A stretch of 33,103 bases of DNA from Planctomycetaceae bacterium (lineage in GTDB: Bacteria > Planctomycetota > Phycisphaerae > Sedimentisphaerales > UBA12454), in assembly GCA_021371795.1 (NCBI GenBank), contig JAJFVK010000011.1:1-33103 (forward strand), in the 5' to 3' direction. A program made the position numbers and the translations under genes. Within the stretch, counting starts at the first letter, position 1. The number at the start of each line of letters is the position of its first letter. Positions 18,132 through 25,402 of the stretch are shown here, one piece after another. The notes under the pieces are model-generated. The model saw nothing but the letters and a program-made list of their open reading frames with translations, did no database searches and was not told the origin of the DNA.

Positions 18132-18623
18132 TTATAGATATAATTCAATCTGCTTTTTCAGATTTGGAAATTGCTTTATAAGTACATCTCTATCGGCTGA
18201 GATATAGTCTGCGAATTCAAAGCCGGGGGCAACGGTGCAGCCGAGAAGGGCGAATTTGCCGCCTTTTACGAGTTTTGTTCCCTGCCAGGTGTCTTTGTAA
18301 ACAACGGCCTGCGGCTTTTGGCCTTTTAAGCAGTCTGTGCCGAGGATTTGAGTTTCTGTTTTGCCGGTTTCATTGATTTGCAGCATTTCGACAGGGTCGC
18401 CAAGGTGGAAATGGAAGACCTCATCGCTTTTTACTTTGTGCAATTTGGAAAAACTCGTCGGCGTTATCAAATAAAGAATCGCAGTCGAAAAAGTTCTGCG
18501 GCCTTCGTATCTGGCGGGCAGGTTATTGATTTTTTCGGATGCGCGATATGTTTCCACGTAAAAGCCGCCTTCGTCGGGAAGGGGAATCATATTGAACATT
18601 TTGATTATATCTTTGGCGGTCAT
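18132..18623 (-). CDS. DUF985 cupin protein
   Basis: This 163-residue protein has the features of DUF985 cupins: LPDEGGFYVETYRA near the N-terminus, LITPTSFSKLHKVKSDEVFHFHLGDPVEML in the middle and LLGCTVAPGFEFADY near the end. H73 and the FHFH pair form the usual cupin metal site region. No enzymatic role is established for the family to my knowledge; a sugar epimerase or isomerase-like pocket has been considered. The gene starts 12 bp after the rubrerythrin-like gene with no Shine-Dalgarno site, which suggests co-transcription. Confidence 0.88.
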   Translation of the reverse strand: MTAKDIIKMFNMIPLPDEGGFYVETYRASEKINNLPARYEGRRTFSTAILYLITPTSFSKLHKVKSDEVFHFHLGDPVEMLQINETGKTETQILGTDCLKGQKPQAVVYKDTWQGTKLVKGGKFALLGCTVAPGFEFADYISADRDVLIKQFPNLKKQIELYL

Positions 18624-18635
18624 TGTATGAAACGG

Positions 18636-19094
18636 TTAATCTTCTTTTAGAACCACGTTGTCATATTCAAGCTCAAAGCGGAGTTTGTGTTTTGCCTCCT
18701 GCTGGGCGAGGGCGGTAAAAAGCTCTTTGGCTTCGGGTGAATCGACGCTATCAGCAAGGTCGGTATATAACATAAACGCGGCCTTTTCCTTTTTCATCGC
18801 AAGAGTAAGAATATCCTGATATTTCATATTTTCCGTCGGCTGGATATCAACAGCGTAACCGGCGATTTTCAAATCCGGGATTTTATCGCCGCCAAGTGAA
18901 ACTTTTTTGCCTTTTTTGAAATCTTTGAGGAGTTTCCAATGTTCCTTTTCTTCGGCGGCAAAATCGAGAAGCACATTTTTCATTTCAGGATTACTTGCTT
19001 TTGCGGCAATGTCGGTATAAAAATGGTACGCCTCAATTTCGTTATCAATCGCGAAGGCTATAATTTCCTCAAGAATGTCGTCGTTTTCGGCCAT
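18636..19094 (-). CDS. Rubrerythrin-like ferritin-fold diiron protein
   Basis: This 152-residue four-helix protein has the paired diiron motifs: E19 (NEIEAYHFY), E49 with H52 (AAEEKEHWK), E103 (KKEKAAFMLY) and E133 with H136 (QQEAKHKLR). No rubredoxin domain (CxxC pairs) follows, so it is the short form. Such proteins remove peroxide or handle oxygen and iron in anaerobes, with an outside electron donor. AAAGGA lies eight bases before the start. It leads a three-gene minus-strand group with the cupin and the small membrane protein. Confidence 0.9.
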   Translation of the reverse strand: MAENDDILEEIIAFAIDNEIEAYHFYTDIAAKASNPEMKNVLLDFAAEEKEHWKLLKDFKKGKKVSLGGDKIPDLKIAGYAVDIQPTENMKYQDILTLAMKKEKAAFMLYTDLADSVDSPEAKELFTALAQQEAKHKLRFELEYDNVVLKED

Positions 19095-19139
19095 AATTAT
19101 AATCCTTTAAAAAGTTTAAGAGGCTCTATCGCAATGGAA

Positions 19140-19168
19140 AAGACACAGATTTACACGGATTAACACTG
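19140..19168. repeat. ACACGGATT-type repeat upstream of the rubrerythrin gene
   Basis: GACACAGATTT, ACACGGATTA and ACACTG follow one another with a period of about 11 bp. The word matches the repeat at 22378-22430 between the portal and scaffold genes. The block lies about 45 bp upstream of the rubrerythrin-like start. Confidence 0.7.
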
Positions 19169-19252
19169 TTATTATTAACTTCTAATAAAAAAAGTTTTGG
19201 TAATTATATAGGATTTCGATTGGTACAACAAGTAAAAAAGGCCGGATATAAT

Positions 19253-19283
19253 AAATCAAAAATCAAATATTAAAAATCAAAAT
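19253..19283. repeat. AAAATCAAA-type repeat
   Basis: AAATCAAAAATCAAATATT and AAAAATCAAAAT are tandem variants of a TCAAA/TTAAA unit. The right half is nearly the same as the repeats at 20798 and 30984. Confidence 0.65.
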
Positions 19284-19295
19284 GATATATCAGAA

Positions 19296-19349
19296 ATAAA
19301 AAATCCTCTGTGATGGCCGTTCTGGATAATGACGACAACCACAGAGGAT
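19296..19349 (-). terminator. Intrinsic terminator of the PEP-CTERM gene
   Basis: ATCCTCTGTG (19303-19312) pairs with CACAGAGGAT (19340-19349), a perfect 10-bp stem with a 27-base loop. On the minus strand it is followed by a run of T residues (AAAAAA at 19297-19302 on the plus strand). It begins nine bases past the stop codon of the PEP-CTERM gene. The stem word CACAGAG is also the core of a dispersed repeat family, so the terminator may have arisen from that repeat. Confidence 0.75.
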
Positions 19350-19357
19350 ATATGTTT

Positions 19358-20272
19358 TTACTTTTTTCTTAAAATCAATCCGCCGAGAGCCAGCAGGGTG
19401 ATGGTTGTCGGTTCGGGGATGAAAACTTGTATCCGGTTATTGCCATGATCTGCAACATAGACATATCCTGAAGCGTTAACTTCAAGTCCAATAGGATTAG
19501 TGAACTCTCCTTCACCAATACCACTTGCCCCCCACTGTTCTATAAAGCTACCACTACTTGTAAACTTCTTAATCAAGTTGTCATTATAAGCGGTTACATA
19601 TATGTTATCTGAAGAATCTATGGCTACGCCTTCTGGGTGATCGCATCCATACCATGTGTCTATAAAAGTACCATTTTCGCTAAATTTTTGTATTCGGTTA
19701 TTTCCATAGTCTGCAACATATACGTAGTTTAAAGAATCAACTGCAATAAAAGTAGGTGTGTCAAATTGACTGTTACCACTTCCTGTTTCACCCCAAATTA
19801 TTTCAACAATCCCGTTGTTAGTAAATTTTTTGATGGTATTAGTAGTTTCTTCTGTGATGAATATATATCCTGTAGGACTTACTGTTATGCCTATCGGATG
19901 ATTTGCATACCATGAATCCATTTCAGTATAACTGATTCCGTTGTTAGTTGAAAATTTATGAATGAGGTTTCCGCCTGCATCTGCAACATAAATATTTCCT
20001 GATTGATCTGCTGCGATACCCAAGGGATCGTTGCAATGCCATTGTGTTATATAAATTCCAGTACTGTCAAACTTTTGAATTCGATGGTTGTCATTGTCAG
20101 ATACATAAGCATTACCCGAAGAATCAAAAGCGATATCACGTGGTGAAATAAATTGTCCATTACCAGTTCCTTGGCTCCCCCATCCATTAATATATGAGTA
20201 AGCTCCAAAAACATAGGAGGTTGTTGCAAATAAAAATAACATCACCAATATTAAAGTTAACAACTTTTTCAT
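19358..20272 (-). CDS. NHL-repeat beta-propeller protein with PEP-CTERM sorting tail
   Basis: This 304-residue protein starts at the ATG at 20272, with AGGAG seven bases upstream and a clear signal peptide (MKKLLTLILVMLFLFATT, then YVFGAYS). The frame extends 48 codons further upstream, but that part is translated repeat DNA. The body holds about six NHL repeats of the form D-x-x-G-N-x-Y-V-x-D-x-x-N-x-R-I-x-K-F, enough for a six-bladed propeller. It ends IPEPTTITLLALGGLILRKK, a PEP-CTERM signal recognised by exosortase for surface placement. Its role is probably binding or display outside the cell. No exosortase gene is in view. It has its own terminator. Confidence 0.9.
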   Translation of the reverse strand: MKKLLTLILVMLFLFATTSYVFGAYSYINGWGSQGTGNGQFISPRDIAFDSSGNAYVSDNDNHRIQKFDSTGIYITQWHCNDPLGIAADQSGNIYVADAGGNLIHKFSTNNGISYTEMDSWYANHPIGITVSPTGYIFITEETTNTIKKFTNNGIVEIIWGETGSGNSQFDTPTFIAVDSLNYVYVADYGNNRIQKFSENGTFIDTWYGCDHPEGVAIDSSDNIYVTAYNDNLIKKFTSSGSFIEQWGASGIGEGEFTNPIGLEVNASGYVYVADHGNNRIQVFIPEPTTITLLALGGLILRKK

Positions 20273-20382
20273 GTTCTTCTCCTTTTCAAAAAAATATTTA
20301 ACGTGGATTCCCCCACAGGGGTTGTAACCGATCAGGTCGGGAATGACAGTTGACCGCGGACTTTCATCCTGCGGTACTGAAA

Positions 20383-20474
20383 CCCTGCCATAGTTTCCTT
20401 TGATTTTGTTTTTCAAGGTTTCCGCTGTGCCTCAACAAAATCCAGAAAATTCGGGATTTAAAATGCTGGCAGGG
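20383..20474 (+). repeat. Structured repeat element, copy A
   Basis: This 92-bp element runs from CCCTGCCA to TGGCAGGG (a perfect outer 8-bp stem). It has an inner GATTTTGTT/AACAAAATC stem of 9 bp and a middle stem TTTCC/GGGAT that forms partly. It is followed by CTAACCA. It aligns along its whole length with copy B at 22970, differing by substitutions and a 13-base insertion in the apical loop. It lies on the same strand as the capsid genes and divergent from the PEP-CTERM gene. Confidence 0.8.
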
Positions 20475-20797
20475 CTAACCACGAACTAAATACAACAAAA
20501 TGGTTATAAAATCTCTATGATGAATTGATGGAATGTCCCATTTTCTCTACCTCCTAAAAAATATTAACTTCTCTCATGTTCCCAACGTTATAAAAAACAT
20601 CCTACATTCTTAGTTTGCAATGTCAATAGGAATTATCCCTGAAATTTATCAGTCAATTATGCGCAAGCGAAAAAATGCGAGTTTTTAAATTTTTAAAATT
20701 TTTAAGCCATATTTGGCGGGTATTTGCGGCAATTTGTATTTTTTTTACGTCAGTCATTTCAAAAATGCGCACGCTTATATAAAGGGTAGAAGAATAA

Positions 20798-20828
20798 ATT
20801 AAATATCAAAAATTAAAAATCAAAATTG
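20798..20828 (+). repeat. AAAATCAAA-type repeat before the portal gene
   Basis: The 28 bases at 20801-20828 are identical to 30989-31016, near the far end of the capsid module. The block ends 17 bases before the GGAG of the portal gene. Confidence 0.8.
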
Positions 20829-20854
20829 TGGAAGATGTTTTTATTGGAGTAAAT

Positions 20855-22378
20855 ATGGCATTCGATTTTTCAAAATTAGAAGCAGAAAATATTAATCCGG
20901 CATTTATCAACTGGCTCGTCGATGAGCAATGGGTTGATATGCAATCGCATTTCGGCAAGCTGTGGGATTATTATCAGAATCCAATGTACTCGCCAATCGG
21001 TCTATCTGCCGCTGATTCAAAACTCAATGAATCAGCCAAGACCTACATTCAGGCACAGGAAATGGGACTGCCGGTGCGGATTACTGGTATCAAACGCACG
21101 CAGGCAAGCGGTATCACTGGCGGAAAAGCTGTCGCGGATGTCGAACGCAAAGAAGTTGTTATCGAAAACGATATCGGCTGGCGTGTGAATGCAATGGTTG
21201 ATTTTCTATTCGGCAAAGGTGTTGATATTGTCAGCAGGGCGGAAGACAAAAACAGACGCACAGAAATTGATAAAATCATCAAACAGGTATTCAATTCCAA
21301 CGGAGGAGTGAGATTCTTTCAGGATATGGCAGTGCTCGGAGCGGTTTATGGGTTCGTGGACTGCATTGTTCGGCCGGGACAGAAAATCGCGGAATTTTTA
21401 CGAACCCCCGGCATAAAGCCGGAGGCTAACGAGGTGATGGAACTGGTCAGCGATTGCAGTCTGGAATTAATAGAAGCCCAAAGAGCACTGCCTATTCTCG
21501 ATGAAAGAGATTATCGCAAAATTAATTTCTATGTTCAGCATTTCATTGAGCAGAAAAATGACATTTCATCCGAAGGAAATTTTCTGCGAAGACTCTTATC
21601 GCCTCAAAACAGCAACGCATCCAGAAGAACAACCGCTGTCACGGAAGTTTTATCGGCTGACTGGTGGCAGAGATATGAGGACAAACAGCTTGTTTCCGAA
21701 GGGGCAAATCTTCTTGGGATTCTTCCGGTTGTACACATTCAAAATATCGCGCAGCCATTGTATTATGAGGGTATCAGCGATGTCGAAGCACTTATTCCTC
21801 TGCAAGACGAACTAAACACAAGATTGAGCGACAGGGCGAGCAGGATAACTTTCCAGGCGTTCAAAATGTATCTGGCAAAGGGTATCGAGGGTGTTGAAAA
21901 TCGAGCGGTATCGCCGGGCAGAATGTGGTGCACGGATAATCCTGACGCGAGTATTCAGCAGTTCGGCGGAGACAGCAGTTCGCCGAGCGAAGATGTACAT
22001 ATTCAGGAAATACGCGAAGCATTAGACAAAACCAGCGGAGTTACGCCTGTGGCGGCGGGTGTGCTTAAAGACAAAATCGGAAATCTTACAAGCGCAATCG
22101 CATTGAAGATGACGCTGATGGGAATGCTGGCGAAGACTGAACGCAAACACTACGCTTACGGTCAGGGACTTAAAGAAATCGCGGCAATGGTAATGCATCT
22201 GCTTGATGTTACGAAGATTTATCCAAATGCAAAAGACGAAAGAGTCTTTGATGTTATCTTCCCAAGTCCGCTGCCGGAGAATACTTCCGAAAAACTCGAT
22301 GAAGCGAAAATGAAATTAGAAATCGGAGTATCGAAAGAACAAGTGCTGCGGGAGCTGGGATATGAAATGAAAATATAG
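20855..22378 (+). CDS. Phage portal protein (SPP1 Gp6-like)
   Basis: This 507-residue protein begins MAFDFSKLEAEN at 20855, with GGAG six bases upstream; a GTG nine codons earlier is weaker. The N-terminal part (INWLVDEQWVDMQSHFGKLWDYYQ) and the central EGISDVEALIPLQDELNTRLSDRA helix region fit SPP1-type portals. So does the KTSGVTPVAAGVLKDKIGNLTSAIALKM segment, which corresponds to the stem/crown region. Portals form the dodecameric ring at one capsid vertex through which the terminase pumps DNA. It is followed by a scaffold candidate and the major capsid gene, the usual order. Its sequence is intact throughout. Confidence 0.85.
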   Translation: MAFDFSKLEAENINPAFINWLVDEQWVDMQSHFGKLWDYYQNPMYSPIGLSAADSKLNESAKTYIQAQEMGLPVRITGIKRTQASGITGGKAVADVERKEVVIENDIGWRVNAMVDFLFGKGVDIVSRAEDKNRRTEIDKIIKQVFNSNGGVRFFQDMAVLGAVYGFVDCIVRPGQKIAEFLRTPGIKPEANEVMELVSDCSLELIEAQRALPILDERDYRKINFYVQHFIEQKNDISSEGNFLRRLLSPQNSNASRRTTAVTEVLSADWWQRYEDKQLVSEGANLLGILPVVHIQNIAQPLYYEGISDVEALIPLQDELNTRLSDRASRITFQAFKMYLAKGIEGVENRAVSPGRMWCTDNPDASIQQFGGDSSSPSEDVHIQEIREALDKTSGVTPVAAGVLKDKIGNLTSAIALKMTLMGMLAKTERKHYAYGQGLKEIAAMVMHLLDVTKIYPNAKDERVFDVIFPSPLPENTSEKLDEAKMKLEIGVSKEQVLRELGYEMKI

Positions 22379-22430
22379 ACACGGATTTACACTGTATTTT
22401 AGACACTGATTAACACGGATTTACACTGTA
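22378..22430. repeat. ACACGGATT-type repeat between portal and scaffold genes
   Basis: GACACGGATTTACACTGTA occurs twice (the second as AACACGGATTTACACTGTA), separated by TTTTAGACACTGATT. The block fills nearly the whole intergenic gap and ends before the AAAGGG site of the next gene. It is the same word type as 19140-19168. Confidence 0.8.
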
Positions 22431-22445
22431 TAGAAAGGGTTTTGA

Positions 22446-22958
22446 ATGAGTCAGAATGACACAGAAATTCAGGGTTCAGATGAACAAGAGCAGCGGGGCG
22501 AAAAACTCGTGGATGTGAGCGAGGCGATTCGGTACCGCAAAAGGGCACAGATGGCCGAGCAGAAGAAAACGCTTTTAGAGCAGGCGCTTATCGAGCACAA
22601 AAGTGAAATTGAAAAATTAAACAGAAATATTTCACAAATGTCTATCGAACGCCAGTTAATCGATAAGTTTGTTTCGGCAGGTGTGAAGGATTTGGAAGCG
22701 GCGGTAATTATCGGCAGAAGCAGGCTTGAAAAAGATTCTCAAGTCTCGGCTGACGATGTTGTTGAACAAATGCGGAAAGAAAAAAGTTATCTTTTCAGCG
22801 AATCGCCTGCTCCAACGGTAATCGCAAAGACAAGTGGAGTCAAAAACAAGTTGTCGCAGACAACAGGCGTTCTTGAACGTGCGGCGAAAAAAGCAAGCCA
22901 AACCAGTTCAAGAGCGGATTTGCAGGAGTACCTGCGAACAAGACGGAATTTATTGTAG
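22446..22958 (+). CDS. Candidate capsid scaffolding protein
   Basis: This 170-residue protein is highly charged and mostly helical. A coiled coil covers about residues 30-70 (AEQKKTLLEQALIEHKSEIEKLN...), and the C-terminus is basic (DLQEYLRTRRNLL). It lies between portal and major capsid genes, where scaffolding proteins are normally encoded, and has the size and composition of that class. No protease motif is visible. The call rests on position and composition rather than on a recognised family. Confidence 0.6.
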   Translation: MSQNDTEIQGSDEQEQRGEKLVDVSEAIRYRKRAQMAEQKKTLLEQALIEHKSEIEKLNRNISQMSIERQLIDKFVSAGVKDLEAAVIIGRSRLEKDSQVSADDVVEQMRKEKSYLFSESPAPTVIAKTSGVKNKLSQTTGVLERAAKKASQTSSRADLQEYLRTRRNLL

Positions 22959-22969
22959 TGAAATGACAA

Positions 22970-23048
22970 CCCTGCCAAGGTCTCCTCTGATTTTGTTTTT
23001 CAAGGAAAACAAAATCCTGAAGAATCGGAGATTGTAATGTTGGCAGGG
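22970..23048 (+). repeat. Structured repeat element, copy B, in the capsid gene leader
   Basis: This 79-bp element has CCCTGCCA/TGGCAGGG as outer stem, TCTCC/GGAGA as middle stem and an 11-bp GATTTTGTTTT/AAAACAAAATC apical stem. CTAACCA follows. It fills the gap between the scaffold stop (22958) and the capsid ribosome site (AAAGGAA, 23063-23069), so it would form the 5' leader or spacer of the capsid message. Confidence 0.85.
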
Positions 23049-23076
23049 CTAACCAACTATTGAAAGGAAATAAATT

Positions 23077-24231
23077 ATGGCATTTACAGGTAAATCAACA
23101 TATTCAGCAGGCGTAACACTGCCTGAAATAGCGGAAGACGTTTCTGACATTGTCGGAATCATATCGCCGGTGGAAACTTTTTTGCTCGATGCACTGGGCG
23201 ACCCGCTTCGTGAGGCAAGGAGCACATATCATGAATGGCTGGAAGATTCTCTGATTCCTAACAAAGACACTATCAGCGACAGTTCTATCAGTGTTCCTGA
23301 CACCGAAACCAGTTTCGATGTTATCAATGGCAGCAGATTTAGAACTGGTGACCAGATTCAGGCTGAAGGCAGCGAAGAGCTGATGCTTGTTACCGGTGTT
23401 TCCAGTAATACGCTGACTGTAGTGCGAGGTTATGCGGGTACAACGGCTGAAAATATAGCCGATGCACAAGTTGTTTATATTCTCGGCAACGCGGCGCTCG
23501 AAGGTGATGATAAGCCTGCGGCGAGATTTACCAATCGTGTTCGCTGCGGAAACTACACGCAGATTTTTACAGCAGGCGTTGAAGTAAGCGGTACCAATAT
23601 TGCCGCCAGTCATCTGGGTATTTCTGACGAGATGGATTATCAGAAATCGGAAAGACTGCGTGAACTTATCCGCGACCTTGAGAACACAATAATCAACGGC
23701 GGACAGCCAGCGGCCAATCCGCAAGGCTCGGCATCTGTTCGCAGGAGTATGAAAGGTATCGTGCAAAGCATTGATACAAATATATTCCGTACAGGTGATT
23801 CCGGTTTGCCGTCAGGTACGGAACTTGACGAGGCGAAAATCAATTACGTTCTTCGCAAGATTTGGGAAAACAGCTGCGGCACAGTAGATTTGATTGTTGT
23901 CGGCGGTTATCAGAAACGAAAAATCAACTCGTTCCTGACAGCAAGCAGAAGTTTCGGACCTGCTGATAAGGCCTACACCGATATGGTGAGCGTTTATGAA
24001 AGCGATTTCGGTGTTTGCAGGATTATCACCAGCAGGTGGGTTCCGCAGGATGCCGTTCTGTTCCTCGATTCTTCACGTGTCAGTGTACTTCCGCTTGCGG
24101 GCAGAAGCTTCCACTTCAAACCGCTGGCAAGCAGCGGCGATTATGAGTGCGGCCAGCTCATCGGCGAATACACACTCGAATTCAAGAATGAAGCTGCGCA
24201 CGGGGTCATCAGAGATTTGGCAACAGCGTAA
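23077..24231 (+). CDS. Major capsid protein, HK97 fold (DUF5309/SU10-like)
   Basis: This 384-residue protein opens with a family-typical stretch: EIAEDVSDIVGIISPVETFLLDALG followed by STYHEWLEDSL. The N-arm and E-loop region then contains an inserted beta domain (about 70-130, ending VVRGYAGTTAENIADAQVVYI). The central helix region holds RELIRDLENTIINGG, and the C-terminal A-domain contains DLIVVGGYQKRKINSF and the RWVPQDAVLFLDSSRVSVLPL strand. These match HK97-fold capsids of the DUF5309/SU10 group. AAAGGAA lies before the ATG. The gene is flanked by stable hairpins on both sides. There is no sign of decay. Confidence 0.85.
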   Translation: MAFTGKSTYSAGVTLPEIAEDVSDIVGIISPVETFLLDALGDPLREARSTYHEWLEDSLIPNKDTISDSSISVPDTETSFDVINGSRFRTGDQIQAEGSEELMLVTGVSSNTLTVVRGYAGTTAENIADAQVVYILGNAALEGDDKPAARFTNRVRCGNYTQIFTAGVEVSGTNIAASHLGISDEMDYQKSERLRELIRDLENTIINGGQPAANPQGSASVRRSMKGIVQSIDTNIFRTGDSGLPSGTELDEAKINYVLRKIWENSCGTVDLIVVGGYQKRKINSFLTASRSFGPADKAYTDMVSVYESDFGVCRIITSRWVPQDAVLFLDSSRVSVLPLAGRSFHFKPLASSGDYECGQLIGEYTLEFKNEAAHGVIRDLATA

Positions 24232-24253
24232 TTAAAAGAGGTTATATTTTTTC

Positions 24254-24313
24254 GGCTGGGTGCGTTTATCTACAGAACGATACATACTTAAAGGTTAGAT
24301 ATACCACCCGGCC
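24254..24313 (+). other. Two-tier hairpin downstream of the capsid gene
   Basis: GGCTGGGTG (24254-24262) pairs with CACCCGGCC (24305-24313) over nine positions, one of them G-U. Inside it, TATCTA (24267-24272) pairs with TAGATA (24296-24301). It starts 22 bases after the capsid stop codon. It resembles the A/B elements in design but not in sequence, and there is no T run directly after it. Confidence 0.65.
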
Positions 24314-24335
24314 AAAATTAACTAAAAACTTTGGA

Positions 24336-24360
24336 ATGGCTTCGCTATGTTTTTTATTTT
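24336..24360 (+). terminator. Weak terminator or attenuator after the capsid gene
   Basis: ATGGC-TTC-GCTAT forms a short five-pair stem (one G-U) directly before GTTTTTTATTTT. The stem is weak for full termination but could lower transcription into the tail genes, as is common after capsid genes. The T-rich tract runs up to the next ribosome site. Confidence 0.35.
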
Positions 24361-24371
24361 AAGAGGTAACA

Positions 24372-25034
24372 ATGAACAGTTTTTCAAATGATGTTGATAT
24401 TCTGAAATATGAGCCGATTTTGTTCGGCGATTTGCATTTCGCAGGTCAGGTGTTGGCAGGCGGAAGCGGCGCAACAATCAGCAACTCGATATTAAACGCT
24501 GCGGGTGGGAATTTTACAAACGCGCAAATCACGGCGGGAATGGTTGTTTATGTACATAACGAAGACAGAACCGTTGACTGCGTTTATGAGATTGTATCTG
24601 TAAATTCAGACACACAGCTTGCGATTTCAGTTCTGCGAGCGGATAACCAGACTAACGCTATTCCTGTACAAGACAGTGATGCGGTAAATTACAGAATCTG
24701 CACATATCAGGCGCAAAGCAATGAATTGCTTTTACAGCTTGCGCAGTATTTCGGATTACGGCCTGGGGTTGCGGATGGGCAATATAGCGTTGATGATATT
24801 CTCGATGCTTCTGTGCTCAAACAAGTTTCTGTTTATGGGGTTCTGTCGATTGTTTATGCGACGCTTGCGAGCAAGGCTGACAGCGATAAAGAAAATTTCT
24901 GGAAGAAGAGCGGCTATTACAGGCAGCTTTATGAAAAAGCGTTTCAACGATGCAAGATAAGCATTGATTTGGGCAATGATGAGATTGCTGATTTCGGATT
25001 TAACGGCTCAAGCGTCAGATTGATGAGGGACTAA
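24372..25034 (+). CDS. Unknown virion protein, head-completion candidate
   Basis: This 220-residue protein has two parts. Residues about 25-115 are beta-rich (DRTVDCVYEIVSVNSDTQLAISVLR) and resemble in pattern the inserted beta domain of the capsid protein. Residues about 118-220 are helical and include YSVDDILDASVLKQVSVYGVLSIVYATL and a KKSGYYRQLYEKAF segment. The helical pattern and the position right after the capsid gene fit an adaptor or connector protein, but I recognise no family. It is followed after one base by the next gene. GAGGTAA precedes the start. Confidence 0.5.
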   Translation: MNSFSNDVDILKYEPILFGDLHFAGQVLAGGSGATISNSILNAAGGNFTNAQITAGMVVYVHNEDRTVDCVYEIVSVNSDTQLAISVLRADNQTNAIPVQDSDAVNYRICTYQAQSNELLLQLAQYFGLRPGVADGQYSVDDILDASVLKQVSVYGVLSIVYATLASKADSDKENFWKKSGYYRQLYEKAFQRCKISIDLGNDEIADFGFNGSSVRLMRD

Positions 25035-25035
25035 T

Positions 25036-25401
25036 ATGCGGCCTGCGTTAGATAATATATTTTTTGATGATGAAACTTTTGAAATCGAAGTCAAAACGCT
25101 CAATAGAGGCGTTGTTCAGCGGTCTGCGGCGGGGCTTGACGGTCAATTAACCATCGATATGGGGCTTCGTGAGAGAAAACTTGCGCAAACAGGGCAACTG
25201 CGGGCTAAGAATGAAGCCGAGCTTCAGCGGCAAATCGATGCAATCAACGAATTGATTGACGGGCAACTGCATATTTTAAGAAGTTCGGACGGCAGGGTGT
25301 TTGATAATCTTCTTGTTGAGACGTTTGAGACTGAATCAGTTATCAAAAGCGGAGCGTACATGAGCTGTTCATATCATATCACATATATCAAACAGGCATA
25401 A
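25036..25401 (+). CDS. Small virion protein of unknown role, tail or connector candidate
   Basis: This 121-residue protein has beta strands at both ends (TFEIEVKTLNRG; SVIKSGAYMSCSYHITYIK) around a helix rich in Q, E and R (about 50-78, AKNEAELQRQIDAINELID). The size and strand-helix-strand layout resemble small head-tail joining proteins, but I cannot name a family. It is tightly packed between its neighbours (1 bp on each side), which suggests that they act in the same assembly step. GAGGGA lies before the start. Confidence 0.5.
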   Translation: MRPALDNIFFDDETFEIEVKTLNRGVVQRSAAGLDGQLTIDMGLRERKLAQTGQLRAKNEAELQRQIDAINELIDGQLHILRSSDGRVFDNLLVETFETESVIKSGAYMSCSYHITYIKQA

Positions 25402-25402
25402 T

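Larger units (their letters stand above)
20273..20854. other. Gene-free, repeat-rich junction before the capsid module
   Basis: About 580 bp separate the PEP-CTERM gene from the portal gene. From left to right they hold a GGTCGGGAATGACAG segment like the widespread CATTCCCG-type repeats (about 20300-20380), structured element copy A (20383-20474), a very AT-rich stretch with three TTTTTAAA words (about 20690-20705), a weak TATATAAA at 20776 and an AAAATCAAA-type repeat next to the portal ribosome site. I see no tRNA, integrase or direct repeat that would mark an attachment site. Confidence 0.6.

Noticed and set aside
18260-18290. Third copy of the structured element (CCCTGCCA in the cupin gene)
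   Set aside because: The eight-base match is inside a coding sequence and lacks the partner arm and inner stem. The TGGCAGGG near 29650 in the hub gene is likewise isolated.
20273-20416. 48-codon N-terminal extension of the PEP-CTERM protein
   Set aside because: The extension is translated repeat DNA (it reads VIPDLIGYNPC, typical of CATTCCCG-type repeats). A clear AGGAG and signal peptide follow at 20272.
20383-20474. Integron attC site or known riboswitch for the CCCTGCCA element
   Set aside because: The GTTRRRY/RYYYAAC core pair of attC is missing and no integrase is present. The sequence and stem layout do not match any riboswitch class that I know.
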